This document shows, piece after piece, positions 10,109 to 23,800 of a stretch of DNA of 64,000 nt; the first letter of the stretch is position 1, and each line of letters starts with the position of its first letter. The DNA comes from JANXLS01 sp035308565 (GTDB lineage Bacteria > Planctomycetota > SZUA-567 > H5-PLA8). The translations under genes were made by a program, and so were the position numbers. The stretch lies in the NCBI GenBank assembly GCA_035308565.1, contig DATGGK010000055.1, positions 1 to 64,000 of the forward strand, read 5' to 3'. The notes under the pieces are model-generated. The model was not told the DNA's origin, ran no database searches, and worked only from the letters and a program-made list of their open reading frames with translations.

Positions 10109-10307
10109 GTTGCTTGCCACCAAGCTTTAGCTGGTGGTGTGCTGAATGAAGGTATGCAATGAGCAGGCTTCAGCCTGCTTGAACTGGCTTTAGCCATTGC
10201 GGTGGTCAAATGGCTAAAGCCCGCGCAAGCCGGCTGAAGCCGGCTGAAGCCGGCTGGAGGTTCCAGAAATCTGGCCAACCACCAACCTGAAGGTGGTGGC
10301 AAGCAAC
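10109..10307. repeat. Nested palindrome island (BIME-like)
   Basis: A 14-bp perfect inverted repeat (GTTGCTTGCCACCA at 10109-10122, complement at 10294-10307) encloses smaller palindromes. These are CCACCA/TGGTGG (10117-10137), AGCAGGCT/AGCCTGCT (10162-10179), GGCTTTAGCCATT with its complement (10186-10198 / 10209-10221), and three 10-base units GCCGGCTGAA, GCCGGCTGAA, GCCGGCTGGA (10229-10258). A further perfect palindrome, GGGTGGCCACCC, lies just upstream at 10062-10073 and may end the cytochrome transcript. The 10043-10434 gap holds no gene. Confidence 0.8.
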
Positions 10308-10434
10308 TCCACGGACAGTGGGACAGTTGGCGTATCACAATAGAACTACGCACTCAGCACTTCCGGCCTTTGTGCCCGCGCCACATTTGTGTTAAAAATC
10401 CAGCCCCCAGCGTATTGAACCAGAGGTTGCTTGC

Positions 10435-11610
10435 ATGGCAAACGTGTTGTTGAACAGCGTCTCGAAGGAATATCCCGGCGGCGTCAAAGCGGTCATCGAC
10501 GCGTCGCTCGAAATCGCCGACCGCGAATTTGTCGTGCTGGTCGGCCCATCCGGCTGCGGGAAATCGACGACTCTGCGCATGATCGCCGGACTCGAAGACA
10601 TCACCTCCGGCACCATCAGCATCGGCGGCAACGTCGTCAACAACGTGCCGCCCAAAGACCGCAACGTCGCGATGGTCTTCCAAAATTATGCGCTCTATCC
10701 GCACATGACCGTCTTCGAAAACATGGCCTTCGGCTTGAAACTGCGCCGCTTCAATGCCGGCGAAATCAAAACGCGCGTGGACGAAGCCGCGCGCATTTTG
10801 GGGCTGACCGAACTGCTCGCGCGCAAACCCAAGGAACTTTCCGGCGGCCAAAGCCAGCGCGTCGCCGTCGGCCGCGCGATCGTGCGCAAGCCCGCCGCGT
10901 TTTTGTTCGACGAACCGCTCTCCAATCTCGACGCCAAACTGCGCGTGGACATGCGCGTCGAACTCAACCGCCTGCACCACAGCCTCGCCACGACCATGAT
11001 TTACGTCACGCACGACCAGGTCGAAGCCATGACGCTCGCCGACCGCATCGTGATCATGAACCACGCCGTGATTCAGCAAGTCGCCAGCCCGCTGAATCTC
11101 TACGATCAGCCCTTCAATCAATACGTGGCCAGTTTCATCGGTTCGCCGCCGATGAATTTCCTCTCCGGCACGCTCGCCGGAACCGCCGGCGGATTACTCT
11201 TCGACGACGGCGCGGGCGTGAAAATTCCGCTCAGCGAAAATATTGAGAAAAAAGTCGGCGCGTTCATCGGCCAGCCCATCAAACTTGGCATCCGTCCTGA
11301 AATGATCAGCGACCGTTCCTCCGCGCACGATTGGCCCAGCGCCACGCCGGTCACGGCCAAAGTGGACGTCGTCGAAGCGCTCGGCGACCACCTGACCGTC
11401 TATTTCTCAAACGCCAAAAACAATTTCATCGGCAAGCTCGACGCGCACGTCCCGGCCGTTCCCGGCAAAAGCATGGAGATCGTCTTCAACGCCAGCAAAG
11501 TGCACGTCTTCGATGCGACGACGGGAAACAATCTGACCTGCGCCGTCACGCGCTACGAACCGCCCAATTTCGCGGAATTGCCGAACGGATCCCCGGAGCC
11601 GCGCACGTAA
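10435..11610 (+). CDS. ABC transporter ATPase, MalK/UgpC (CUT1 carbohydrate) type
   Basis: This 391-aa ATPase would energise uptake of a sugar or glycerol-phosphate-like substrate at the inner face of the membrane. All ABC motifs are visible: Walker A GPSGCGKST (near residue 38), signature LSGGQSQRVAVGRAIVRKP (near 137), Walker B AFLFDEPLSNLDA and the H-loop MIYVTHDQVEAM. A C-terminal TOBE/regulatory part of normal length follows (about 240-380). No permease or binding protein is next to it, so it is an orphan that may serve transporters encoded elsewhere, as MsmK-type ATPases do. The last four residues (EPRT) and the TAA stop are contributed by a short dispersed repeat at 11596-11619, so the native C-terminus may have been slightly different. 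Confidence 0.93.
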   Translation: MANVLLNSVSKEYPGGVKAVIDASLEIADREFVVLVGPSGCGKSTTLRMIAGLEDITSGTISIGGNVVNNVPPKDRNVAMVFQNYALYPHMTVFENMAFGLKLRRFNAGEIKTRVDEAARILGLTELLARKPKELSGGQSQRVAVGRAIVRKPAAFLFDEPLSNLDAKLRVDMRVELNRLHHSLATTMIYVTHDQVEAMTLADRIVIMNHAVIQQVASPLNLYDQPFNQYVASFIGSPPMNFLSGTLAGTAGGLLFDDGAGVKIPLSENIEKKVGAFIGQPIKLGIRPEMISDRSSAHDWPSATPVTAKVDVVEALGDHLTVYFSNAKNNFIGKLDAHVPAVPGKSMEIVFNASKVHVFDATTGNNLTCAVTRYEPPNFAELPNGSPEPRT

Positions 11611-11652
11611 GTAAGCGGCAGTTTTCCAGAACCGCGCACGCAAGTAAGCGGC
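11596..11652 (+). repeat. Two copies of repeat family D spanning the ABC ATPase stop codon
   Basis: Copies at 11596-11619 (begins GAGCCGCGCACG, ends GTAAGCGGC) and 11629-11652 (begins GAACCGCGCACG, same end) are separated by nine bases. The CCGC...GCGG ends can pair. The first copy encodes EPRT and the stop of the upstream gene. Related copies lie in the second PATR gene at 52639-52662 and 52942-52965 on the minus strand, where the same frame reads EPRT again. Confidence 0.75.
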
Positions 11653-11671
11653 AATAAATGAGCGAATGTGC

Positions 11672-11700
11672 TTTACAAAACGTTGATCGCGGTTTAATAA
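11672..11700 (+). promoter_or_regulatory. Possible promoter of the first PATR-C25 gene
   Basis: TTTACA (11672-11677) lies 17 bases before TAATAA (11695-11700), in the AT-richer gap after the ABC ATPase gene. The -10 is weak. A separate TTGACA at 11726-11731 lacks a -10 at usual spacing. Treat as a candidate only. Confidence 0.3.
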
Positions 11701-11857
11701 TCTTCTGCCGGTGTTCCCATCTTTCTTGACAAGTCATTCGCACTTGTTCGGCATTTATTAAAAAGAAGTAATCGAATCGATTGCGTCCGCCTCCTATTTA
11801 TTAGTAAGGCCGTTTCTGCGCAGTCTCATCCACTTCGTGCCAGAGAGGGAGCTTGCC

Positions 11858-14800
11858 ATGATTCGCATTTCAACCGCACAGTCCAAAGTTGTCGCGTTAA
11901 AGGCCGCGTTTGTCCTAAGCGTCTTGTGCGCCGCCGGCGCATACGCCGCCAGTGGCACGTGGGTCCCTGCGGCGGGAGGGGGTTGGGGTACCGCATCAAA
12001 TTGGAACCCTGCCGCCGTCCCCGGCTCCGCAGCCGGCGACATCATCAACATCATGACCAACATCACGGCGACAGCGACGATCACCCTCGACGCCAATCGC
12101 ACCGCCGGCACGATTGTGCTCGGCGACGCTGACGGCACCAACACCTTCGCCCTCACCGGCAACGCGCTCACGCTCAACCAAACCGGCGGAGCGCTCTTCC
12201 GCTTTGGAGCGCCCGGCATCACCACTGCCACAACTAACAGCATCTCCTCCACCATCACACTCGCCAGCAACGCGCGCTTCTACTCAACCCTGGCCAGCCC
12301 TCAAACACTCTCCGGTGTCATCTCCGGCGCATTCAGCGTCACCTACGACAACGACGACGGCGTGACAGTAATAGGCCCAACCGCGCTGCAAGGCCAATTC
12401 ATCGCGTCCGCCGCCAACACGTACACGGGGACAACGACCATTAATGATGTGCGCGTAAATGCGACCAACGCCGCCGGCCTGGGCACCGGCGCGTGCACAG
12501 TCACTGCCACCGGACAAGTTTTCTTGAATTCCGCCATCACCGTCGCCAACGCCATGAACATCACTGGTAACGGCTGGGCCGAAACCGCCGCCGGCCAGCC
12601 CTTCGGCGCGCTGCGCATTGACAGCAGCGGCGTCATCAGCGGCGCCGTCACTCTCGCCTCCAACGCAAGCATCGGCTGCAACACGGGCACCGGCACCGTC
12701 AGCGGCGTTGTCTCCGGCGCGTCTTCCACGCTCACCAAAGTCGGCGCGGGCACGCTCGTCTTAAGCGGCGCCAACACCTACGGCGGCGGCACGACCATCA
12801 GTTCCGGCGTCCTCCAGCTCAATAGCGCCGCCGGCGCCGGGACGGGAACGATCACACTTGGCCCGACCAACACCACCGCCAATCGATTGCAGATCAACGG
12901 CGGCGTGACGATTGCCAACACCGTCACCATCCCGCAAAACGTAACCGGTGCGTCGGCTACCTCGGGCGTGATATCTCAAACCGGCACCGGCCAAAGCCGC
13001 ATCAACGGCAGCGTGACCGTCAGCGGCACGCCGACAACCGGAGGCACGTTCAGCGGCTCGGCCACTGTCGGAAACGAATTGGTTCTGGGCGGTTCGATTC
13101 TGGGCACCGTTCCGGTAACGCAGATCGCCGGGCGCGTGATTTACGCCGGCCCCAGTTCGCTCTACTCCAGCCTGTCAGTGACGGGCACAGCCCTCGCAGG
13201 CGCGACGAATGGTGTGTCGAGTTCCGCAGCCGTGACGCTCGGCGGCTCCGGCACCGGCACGCTCGATTTGAACGGCTTCGACCAATCGCTCTCCGGTCTC
13301 ACGTTCGGTACAGCGGCCACGGCCAATACCGGCATCGCCACCATCGGCGCGCGAACGCTCACCCTCACCGGCGATATCAACACCGTGGCCCAGACCACTG
13401 GCGTCACGGCGCACGCGATCAATGCCACCACCGGCACGCTCTCCTTTGGCGCGACGCCGCATAATCTAGTGATCAACGATACGCCCGCGCAGGACGATCT
13501 GGTCATCTCGGGAGCCAACATCACTGCCAGCGGCGGACTCACCCAAAGCGGCGCTGGCACGCTCGCCATGAACGGCGTCAACATGAACGGCATCCTCACC
13601 GTCAGCGCCGGCTCGACGCTCGCCACCGGCAAATTCAACACGAACGGATCGTTGACCACGACGGGCCTGACGTTCCTCACCGGCGCGTCCAACGTGCGCA
13701 TGAAGATTGGAGCGACCAACACCGATTTGATCACCGTCAATGGCCCGCTGGTCACGGGCGGCACAACGACGTTGAATCTGACCCAATTTGGCGGCAATCT
13801 GACGGCCGGCACTTATCCGCTGATCAAATACACAGGCACCAGCCCCGGACTTTCCGGATTCGCTCTCGCGCCCGTCGGTCACACCACCAGCACGCTCGTC
13901 GATACAGGCACCGCCATCGCGCTCAGCGTCACGGCCAACGATCAAGTCATTTGGGACGGCACCAATTCCGGCAATTGGCAAACCGGCGTCACCGGCAACT
14001 GGAAACTTGCCACCCCGCTGACCGCCACCGACTACATTGACGGTGACGACGTCGTTTTCAATGACAACCCGACCAACCCCGTGATTACCATCCCTAACAA
14101 CGTAACGCCCTCGCGCATCACCTTTAACAATGCCACCACCGCGTACTCGTTAACCGGTACGGGAACTTCTGGCATCCTCGGCTCAACTGGCCTCACGCTC
14201 AACGGCGCCGGCCTGGTGACGCTCAACGGCGTCAACTCCTACGGAGGCGCGACCACGATCAACGCCGGAACGCTCGAAGTCGTGCGCACGACGGCCGCGA
14301 ACACGCTGGTCAACACCAGCGGCGTGACCATCGCCGCGCCTGGCACACTCAAACTCGACAGTGCCAACGTGGATTTCACCTTCGACCGCAACATCGGCGG
14401 CACGGGCACGGTCTTGATCGACACCGCCACCGGCGGCACCGCCGCCGCGCACGGCGTCACGATTTCGGGGACCAACACCGGCTTCACCGGCCTCTGGAAA
14501 CTCACCCCCACCGGCGCTGGAGCCAGCGGCACTTTCCGCACAGTCGATAGCTCCACGAACCAAACCACGATGGGAACCGCGAACATCGAAGTAGACGCCG
14601 GCGGCCAATTGTGGCACAACGCGTCGCTCACCAACAACATCGTGATCACCGGCACCGGCTTCAGTGAAACCGGCGGCGGCACTCCCGCCGCTGCGCCGAC
14701 CACTCTGGCCAACGGCGTCTATGTCGGCACAGGCACCACCCCGTTCAGCTACGGCGGAATCGGCGCCGTCCGCATGGACAACGGCACCACGCTCTCCGGC

Positions 14801-17800
14801 AATATTGTTACCAACGGCAACGCAAAAGTCATGGCGTTCGGCGGAACCGGCACACTATCCGGCACCATTACCTCGACCAACACCACCGACGTCCTTTACT
14901 TCGGCGGCGGCACGACCACCACAACTTCAACCCACATCATCACCGGCAACTTGAACGCCGCGCACGTCACCGTCAACTCCGGCTCCGCCGCGACCGCCAC
15001 CACGCAGTTGCTCCAAATCGGCAACAACACCGCGTCAGGCACGCTCTCCACGCCCGAAACCGTCCTCTTCGGCCAGTCCGCCTGCACCGCCGAATTGCGC
15101 TTCAGCCGCAGCGACGGCTACACCATGGCCTCCGGCCAGACCATCGTCGGCGGCGCGGCCACGTCCGCCGATCTACTGCGCACGAAAGTCACCATTAACA
15201 CCACCGGCACCGGCTTCAACATTGGAACGGTGGGCGCCAACACCATTGGTTTGTCGGATGGCACCAATGGCGGCTACCTCTCCGTCGCCAACGTTGCCAC
15301 CGGCGGCATCCTGAACATCGGCTCGCAGGCGTCTATCGCCGTGAATCAATTGTACGTCGGCGACAATGCAAGCTGCAACGGCACGGTCAATCAAGTCGCC
15401 GGTTCGGTCGTCAACGTCATCGGCCAGGTCCGCGTCGGACATTTTGCTACCGAAACCTCCACGTACAACATGCAGGGCGGAACGCTCACGCTAATCGGCC
15501 CCTCGTCGCTCAATACACCCTCCGTGGCGGCCGCCGGCGGCAATGGCACCAATGGCGATAACAACCTCAATACTCTCGCCACAGCCGCGGTCGTCGGCGG
15601 CGGTATTTACGTCGGCATCGACGGCACCGGCGTCTTCAATCACACCGGCGGCACCGTCACCACCAACTGGCTCGTGATGGATAACCGCACCGACACCCCC
15701 GCTGGCCAGAATATGCCCGACGGCATTGACCGCTACAACCTCAGCGGCGCAAGCTCCGTGCTTGCCATTCGCAGCGCGTGGGGCCTGATCCAGCGTAATC
15801 CGTCGTCTGCCGTCAGTTTCGGCGGCGGAACGATCCGCATCGACAACTCCGGCACCGGCGGCCCCGCCAACAACACCGGTCCCAACATCGTCGTCCCGCT
15901 CGACGCCACCATCGACACCGTCACCGGCAGCACGACCACTCTCGACACCAACGCCGCCGTCAACACTGGCAACGCTTTCACGCTTACCCGCGATATCCGC
16001 GGCACCGGCACGCTGGCGCTGATCGGCGGCGGCACGCTGAATTTCAATCCCACGGCCGCGACTCAGAACATCGCCGCGAAACTGACCGGATCAGTCAATC
16101 TCGTCAAACTCGCCACGACCGCCAATAGCATCACGACCATCAGCGGCTCCGGCGCAGGCTACACGGGTAACATCACCGTCTCCGCCGGCCGGTTGAATGT
16201 TCCCAACGATCTTGGCGCGGGATCCATTACCGTTGCCGATACCGCCAGCCTTGGTGGCGAACCGGTCAACGTCACCACGCTGACGCTCGGCGCGACGACC
16301 GGCTGCACACTCTTCTACGATCCAACCACCGCGGGCGCGATCACGACCAGTTCACTGGTCGTCAACGGCACCGTCGCCCTCGATGTTTCCGCGCTCCCGA
16401 CTGGACTCGGCCCGTTCACCGTGATCAACTACACAACGCGATCCGGCGCCGGGACGTTTGTTGCGGCTAATGCCGGAACTTACCGCGGCGCGCCTGTGAT
16501 CACCGACACGGGCACGTCGATCACCATCACTTTTGCGGGCTCGAATTTGACCTGGACCGGCGCGGCCGGCACCGCGTGGAATCTCAATTCCGCGCTCAAC
16601 TGGGTCGATCCGACGCCAACGCAGACTGTCTTCTTCAACGGCGATTCCGTCACGTTCCCCGAAGGCGGCCTCAATCCCGCCATCGCGCTTGCCGGTACGC
16701 TCTATCCCTTCGGCGTCACCGTCAATAACACGACCACCAATTACACGTTCACCGCGTCTGCCGGCAATCAGCTTTCCGGCAGCACCGGCTTGATCAAAAC
16801 GGGAACCGGCACGCTGACCTTGACCGGCCCCGAGCTCTTCAACGGCCCAACCACCGTCGGCGGCGGAACGGTCGTAATTAATGCCGCCACGAGTCTGGGC
16901 AGCGGCAACACCGGCAACAACCTCATCATCAGCGGCGGCGGAAAACTGAGCTACACCACGGCTGGCGCGTTGGATTTCGGCGTCAACCGCAACATCACCG
17001 TCGGCACCGGCGGCGGAAGCATCTCGTTCAACAACGCAACCGCTGAGAACATCACCATCTCCGGCAATCTCGTCGGTACGGGTCCGGACAATTTGTCGTT
17101 CGCCAGCGCCAGCACTGCCGCCGGCACCTATATCCTCAGCGGCGTCAATTCCGCCTTCGCCGGCAGCCTCTCCGTTGATGCGGCCAGCACGGGCATCACA
17201 ACCTTGCGCATCCTCTACCCACAATCCGCGCCCGGCGGCGGCTCGATCACCGTCAACTATCCGCCCAACGGCGCCAGCGGAAACGCAACCACGCTGGATA
17301 TGCCCGGTACCACCCTTCCCGCCGGTGTCACGTTGAATCTGACCAGCTTCCTCAACGGGGCCGTCAGTCTGCGCACGCAGGTCACCTGCAATTCGGGCGT
17401 CTGTAATCTCAACGGCCCTCTCGTCTGCTCAGGCACCGCGATTATTCAATTCAGCCCGAATACGAATTGCGTGATGAACATCAACGGCAACGTCACCGCC
17501 GGAGCCGGTGGATTCAATGGCCCCAGTTCGGTCTTCTTCGTGCGCGGGAACGGCACCGGCTTCGTCAATGGCGTGATCAACCTGCCCGGCGGAAATGTCG
17601 ACAAGACGGACGCCGCGACCTGGCAGTTCAACACGCCCGGCGGCAACTGGGCCTCGACCGGCGTGCTCAGCACCGGCAGCGTGAAAATCGGCGCCAATGA
17701 TGCGCTCGCCACGAACGCCCTCTTGAACATTGGCCAAGGCAGCGACAACGCCGCCTCGCTCTTTGACTTGAATGGCTTTAATCAGACTGTCAACGGACTC

Positions 17801-20800
17801 ACTTGGACCGCGGGAAATGGCAACAGTGCGCGCGGCGTTGGCAACACTGGCGCAACACCGTCTACGTTGACGCTGAACAGTGCCACCGACTATGTCTACG
17901 GCGCAGTCACAGGCATCACCGGCGGCAACATCACCGGCAATATCGCCATCGTCAAGAACGGAACAAACACTCAAACTTTCTCCGGTCCAACGTATTCCTA
18001 CACGGGCAACGTGACCGTCAACAGCGGTACGCTCGTCGCCGGCGGCAACGTCACCAGCACGGCGCTCGGCAATCCGACCGTCGCTGGACGCACTGTCACG
18101 GTGAACAGCCCGGGCATTTTGAGCTTCACAACCAACAACGTCTTCGGCAACGGCATCGGCAACGCCAACCTGCCCGCCGTCACCGTCTCCAGCACGCTGA
18201 CCTCCACCCGCTACAACGTCCTCGGCAATCTGACGCTCAACGGGGCGCTGCTCACGCAGGCCTCGACCGACACAGGCATCTATCAAGGCTTCCAATTTTT
18301 GGGCGGCGTCACCGTCGGCGGCACCGCGGCCTCGTCCATCACGACGACGAACGCCAAAGGCAATCATCTCGCCGCCAACACAGTCTTCAGCGTCGCCGAC
18401 GTCACCGGCGATTCCAACCCCGATTTGATCGTCAACACTCCGCTCATCGACCAATCTGGCGACTTCGCGAGCGCAGCGGGCGGCCTGACCAAAACCGGCG
18501 CGGGCACCATGTCCGTCACTGCCGCCGCCAACACCTTCACCGGTCCCATTACCGTCAACGCCGGCACGCTCTCCTTCTCCGGCACGCTCGCCACGCCCGC
18601 CGCTGTCGCCGTCAACAGCGGCGGCGCGTTGCAGTTCGCCTCCAACTTGGGCGCGGGCGGAGCGGCCAACACCGTCTCCGTCAATAACGGCAAACTCAGC
18701 TTCACCGGCGCCGCCTCGGGCACGCTAAACACCAACAACGTCATCACGCTCGGCGCCGGCACGGATACGCTCGATGTCGCCAACACCGTCACGCTCTCGC
18801 TCCCAGCCGGCATCGCCAACAGCAGCACGGGCAACCTGGTCAAGACCGGCCCCGGCACGCTGGCTGTCACCGGCAACGTCAACCTCAACGGCGGCTCAAC
18901 CACCGTCAGCGGCGGAACGCTTCAAGCCAGTTTCGGCACGAATGGCACCAGCACCATCAACGTCGCCGGCGGCGCATCGCTGAAGCTCATCGATGCCAAC
19001 AGCACACCGACGCCCACGCCCGTCACGCTGACCTTGAGCGCAACGCCGGGCGCGTTGACGGTCGGCGGCGGCGCGCACCTGGGTCTTGAACTGGGCGCCG
19101 CGGGCACCAACGACGAAATCGTGGTTGCGCCGGGCGGCACCGCCGTCACCAGCGGCACGATCACGCTCGACCTCATCGCGGTGAGCGGCTTCGCTGGCGG
19201 GTCGTTCAATCTGCTCGCCGCTGACAGCGGCCTCAAACCGGCAGGCGTGAACTATGTTCTGGGCACCGCGCCTCAAGGCTTCAACTACACCATCACCGCC
19301 ACCGACACGCTGGTCAAGCTTCAAGCCGACCAATTGGTCACGCGCTACTGGACTGGCAACAACGGTTTCTCCTGGACCGCGACTGGCCCGACCAATTGGA
19401 GCGACGATTCGGCAGGTTTAATCGCCGACACGCCGCCCAATGCCGGCAAAACCGGCATCTTCAGCGCCAGTTCCAACACCAACCTCGTCATCACCACGAC
19501 GGTCGATTCGCCCTTCGTCTTGGACAGCATGCAATTCATCAGCACACTGGCGACGCAAGTCAACATCGGGCCCGGTATCGCGGGGACCCTGACGTTCACG
19601 CCCAGCAGCGCGGCCAACGGCCTTTCCGTCGGTTCCAGCGCCGGCATCGTCAACAACCTCACGCCGGTCACGCTGGGCGCGAACCAAACCTGGTTCGTGG
19701 ATGGCACCGGATCCAACGGCTCCGCTTACAATCAATCCGGCGATCTCGCCTTCAACAATACGCTCACCAAAACCGGCGCGGGCCTGGTCTCGCTCAGCGG
19801 CAACGGCACTGGCAGCGCCACCGTCACGCTTGCCGGCGGCACGCTCGCCCTCAACAGCCCCACGGCGATAGGCAATGGTACGCTCATCATCCAGCCCGGC
19901 ACCACGCTCGACAATACCCTCGGAGCGCCAAACGCATTGACCGCCAACAACCCGCAGACATGGAACGGCAGCTTCACTTTCGCCGGCTCAGCGGATTTGG
20001 ACATGGGTACCGGCGCCGTCACCGCCAACGGCGGTCCAATTGTCACCGTCAACGGCGGCAATTTCACCGTCGGCGGCGTGATCACTGGCACAAGCCTCAC
20101 CAAGGCCGGCGGCGGCACGCTCATCGCCAACGGCAATAATAATCTCAGCAGCAGCCTGACCGTCAACGGCGGTACGCTCTCCATGAACGGCAACAACACG
20201 CTCGGCCCTGTCACCGTCAACACCGGCGGCACACTCACCCTCTCCGGCGCCAACACCATCGGCACCGGTGTCACGCTCGCCGGCGGCACGATCAACATCA
20301 ACGCCAATTCGGTGCTGGGCGTCAATCCGTTCACGATCGGCACGAATTCCACGCTCAACAACACCAGTGGCTCGGCGCATCTTTTAAGCGCCAACAACGT
20401 TCAGTCCTGGGGCACGGCCTTCACGTTCCTCGGCGCCAGCGACCTCAACCTCGGCACTGGCGCGGTCACCATGAACCCCAGCACCAACGTCAACGCGACC
20501 GCGGGAACGCTCACCGTCGGCGGCGTCATCAGCGGCATTACGCTGACCAAATCCGGCGGCGGCACGCTGGCCTTGGGCGCGTTGAACGCCTACACGGGCA
20601 ACACGGTTTTGGACGGCGGCACGCTGCGTTACCTTGTCGATGCGCCCAACATCAAGACGCTTCAATTTGGCGCGGCCAACGGCAGTGTGAACACCTCCAA
20701 TCTGGATTTGAGCAACGCCAACATGACCGCCACCAGCCTGCTGGTCGTCACCAACAATGCCGTCGCCAGCACCATCTCCATCGGCACCGGCAAAACACTG

Positions 20801-23800
20801 TCGGTGACCGGGCCGTTCACGATGGGCTACGATGCCGGCGGCGGCACTGGCGCGACCTTCTCCAATTTGACCGTCTCCGGCGCCGGCACTTTGTCGCTGA
20901 CCAGCCCCACCGTCACGGTCGGCGTCAATCAGGCCGCCACGAACGCCGCCTATTGGAGCGCCCCGACGCTGGACGTGACCGCCCTTACTAGTTTTACGTC
21001 CACAAATACGACCTTCAATGTCGGCGTCGGCACCACATCGCAAGGCCCCGGCACCGTTCTGCTTTCGAATACAGCCAATACCATCGTTGCTTCGACACTC
21101 ACCGTCGGCGACACCGGCGGCAACAACGGCCGCGGCACCGGCACGCTGCGCTTCGGCACCGGCACCAACGTGATTCAGGCCGACGCCTTCAACATCGGCC
21201 GCGGCAAAAACACCGGCCCCGGCGTGGTCAATTTTGCCTCGCAAACCGCCGGCAGTCCCGGCACGGTTACCGTCACCAACAAAGCCGGCACCGGCCCGAC
21301 TGTCCTCACCGTCGGCTTCAACAACGGCACTGCCACCGCGGGCGGCGCAGTGGGTACGCTCGATCTGCGCGGCCACGCCTCTACCGTCTCCGTCAGCACG
21401 ATGGTTGTCGGCAGCAACAACATGACCAGCAACACCGGCGGCGTCTCCGGCACCGTCAATTTTGACACCGGAACCTTCACCGTCACAACGCTAAGCATGG
21501 GCACGAAAACCGCCGCCGGAACCGGCGGCGCGACCGGCACATTGACCGTCGGCGGCGGAGCCTTCACCATCAACACCGGCGGCAGTTTCCTCCTCGGCTC
21601 TCAGGCCACCGCCGGTACCGCCGCCGCGACCTTGAACGTCAACGGCGGAACGTTCACCTCCAACGCCGACATCACTCAAGGCGGCGGGACCACCACCTCC
21701 ACCATCACCGTCAACGGCGGCACGCTCGACATGACCAGCCACAACATCGGCGGCGCGACCCCCATCAACGTCGTCGATTTCCAAAGCGGCACGGTCAGGA
21801 ACATCAAGGAAATCAATGCCGGCGCGTTCCCGCTGAGCAAGTCCACGGGCGGCACCTTGATCGTTGACGGCACCAACACCTACACGGGCGGCACCACCAT
21901 CAATGGCGGCACGCTTCAAATCGCGCCGGGCAGCACGCTCGGCTCGGTCAATGCCACGCTCACCGCCAGCAACGGCACGCTCGATCTCGACGGCAACAAC
22001 CTCATCGTGGGCAATTTCAACGGCCTGAGCGGCACGATTGTCAATAACCTCGATTTGACCAACAAAACGCTGACCATCGGCAGCAACAACGCCACCGGCG
22101 GTTCGTTCAGCGGCGCAATCTTCGACAACAACAACGCCACGACGGGTACGCTCGCCATCACGAAAATCGGCAACGGCACGCAAACGCTCAACGGCACCAC
22201 CTTCAACACCGGCGCGACGACCGTCAGCGCGGGGACACTGATCGTCGGACTGAGCGGAACGATTTCCAACAGTGCGGTGACAGTCAACACCGGAGCGATT
22301 TTGCGCGGAGTGGGCACCGTCGCCAACGTCACCACCGCCGGCGGCACGCTCTTCCCCGGCACCGGCAATTACCACGACGCCAACCCAGCCTTCGCGGCCA
22401 ATCAGATCCTGAATGTCTCCGGCGCGTCCACGGTCGATTTGAGCGCCGGACGCTTCGGCGTGCTGCTCGTCCCTGGCGTGGGCGCCGGTTTTGTGACGCA
22501 ACTGTCCGTCCCCACCGGCACCGTCAAACTCGGCGGCGCCTCCGTTCTCTCCGTCGGCGCGCAGGACGCCGGCGTGACCAACACTTACGGACCTACGGGT
22601 ATGCAGTACGTCGTCATCACCCAAACCACCGCATCCATCACCAACTCCTTCGCGTCGCTCTTCGGCACGGCGGTCACCGGTACTTCGCCGCCGTTCACCG
22701 TCCACTACTTCAACGGCGGCGCCGCTGGAACCGAAGTCTCCTCCGCCACGGCCGGCGGTCTGCTCGCGCCGCTCCCGGCCGATACCGTTCTGCTCGCGTA
22801 CACAGGCGGCTCGGTTACGCCGGCCAAGATCGCCAATTTCAGCGCCAAGCCTTCCGGCGCCGGCGTGCTTCTCTCGTGGACCGCCATCTCCGAATACCAA
22901 AACGCCGGCTTCAACCTTTATCGACGAGCCGCGACCCGACGAGCCGCGACCGCAAGGGAGCGGGACGGCATCGCGGCTGCAAGCGCGTGGACCAAAGTCA
23001 ACCCCGCGCTCATCGCCGGCCGCATCACCAATGCCGCCAGCAAAGAATACGCGTTCTACGATTGGGCTTCCGAAGGCGCTTTCGATTACAAGCTCGAAAG
23101 CATGAGTCTCTCCGGCGAAATCGAAACGCAGTTGCCGCTTGCAGAGAACATCCGCATTGAAAACGCCACATCCGATGTGAATGCCGACGGCCTGAATGCG
23201 GCGGTCGCCAGTCTCGATGTCGCTCTTGCAACTGCGCGTGCGCAACAAGCCAGCGCAAAATTCGCGGCACTGCCAGGCAGCGTGCAAATCCCAGGCACTC
23301 CGTCCGCGGCCTCTGCGCTGGCACGCCAAATCGATGGCTCGCTGGTTATGCCCGCGACAATCGCCGTAGGACGAGCCTCCGAGCCCGTCCAGCCCGTCCA
23401 ATCCAGCGCAACCGCGATGCGCGAAGCGAACGGTGCTGCGTCGAGTCAGCCCGCTTTGGACGCGCACGCCGGAGACGCGTCCTACGCCGTTGGCGCGCGC
23501 TGGTTCACAGCCAGTTCCGCGAAGTCGCCGTCGTTCACCAGCGCGAAAGTCCTCTACAGCGCGAGCGGCGTGATGCGCATCCCTCAATCCGCACTTCCCG
23601 CCGGATTCAACATCAATCGCCTCTCTATCCAGCGCGAAGGCGTTTCGCTTCCCGCGCTCGCCGTTACTTCCGACGCCCTGATCGTCTACGGCGCTGGCTA
23701 TTCCGACGATTACACAGACAAGGATGCGCTCTTCCTGCGCTCGACGAATGGAGCAACTTCCGCAGGAACAATTCAACACGCGCAAGGCCTGTTCGAAGGG

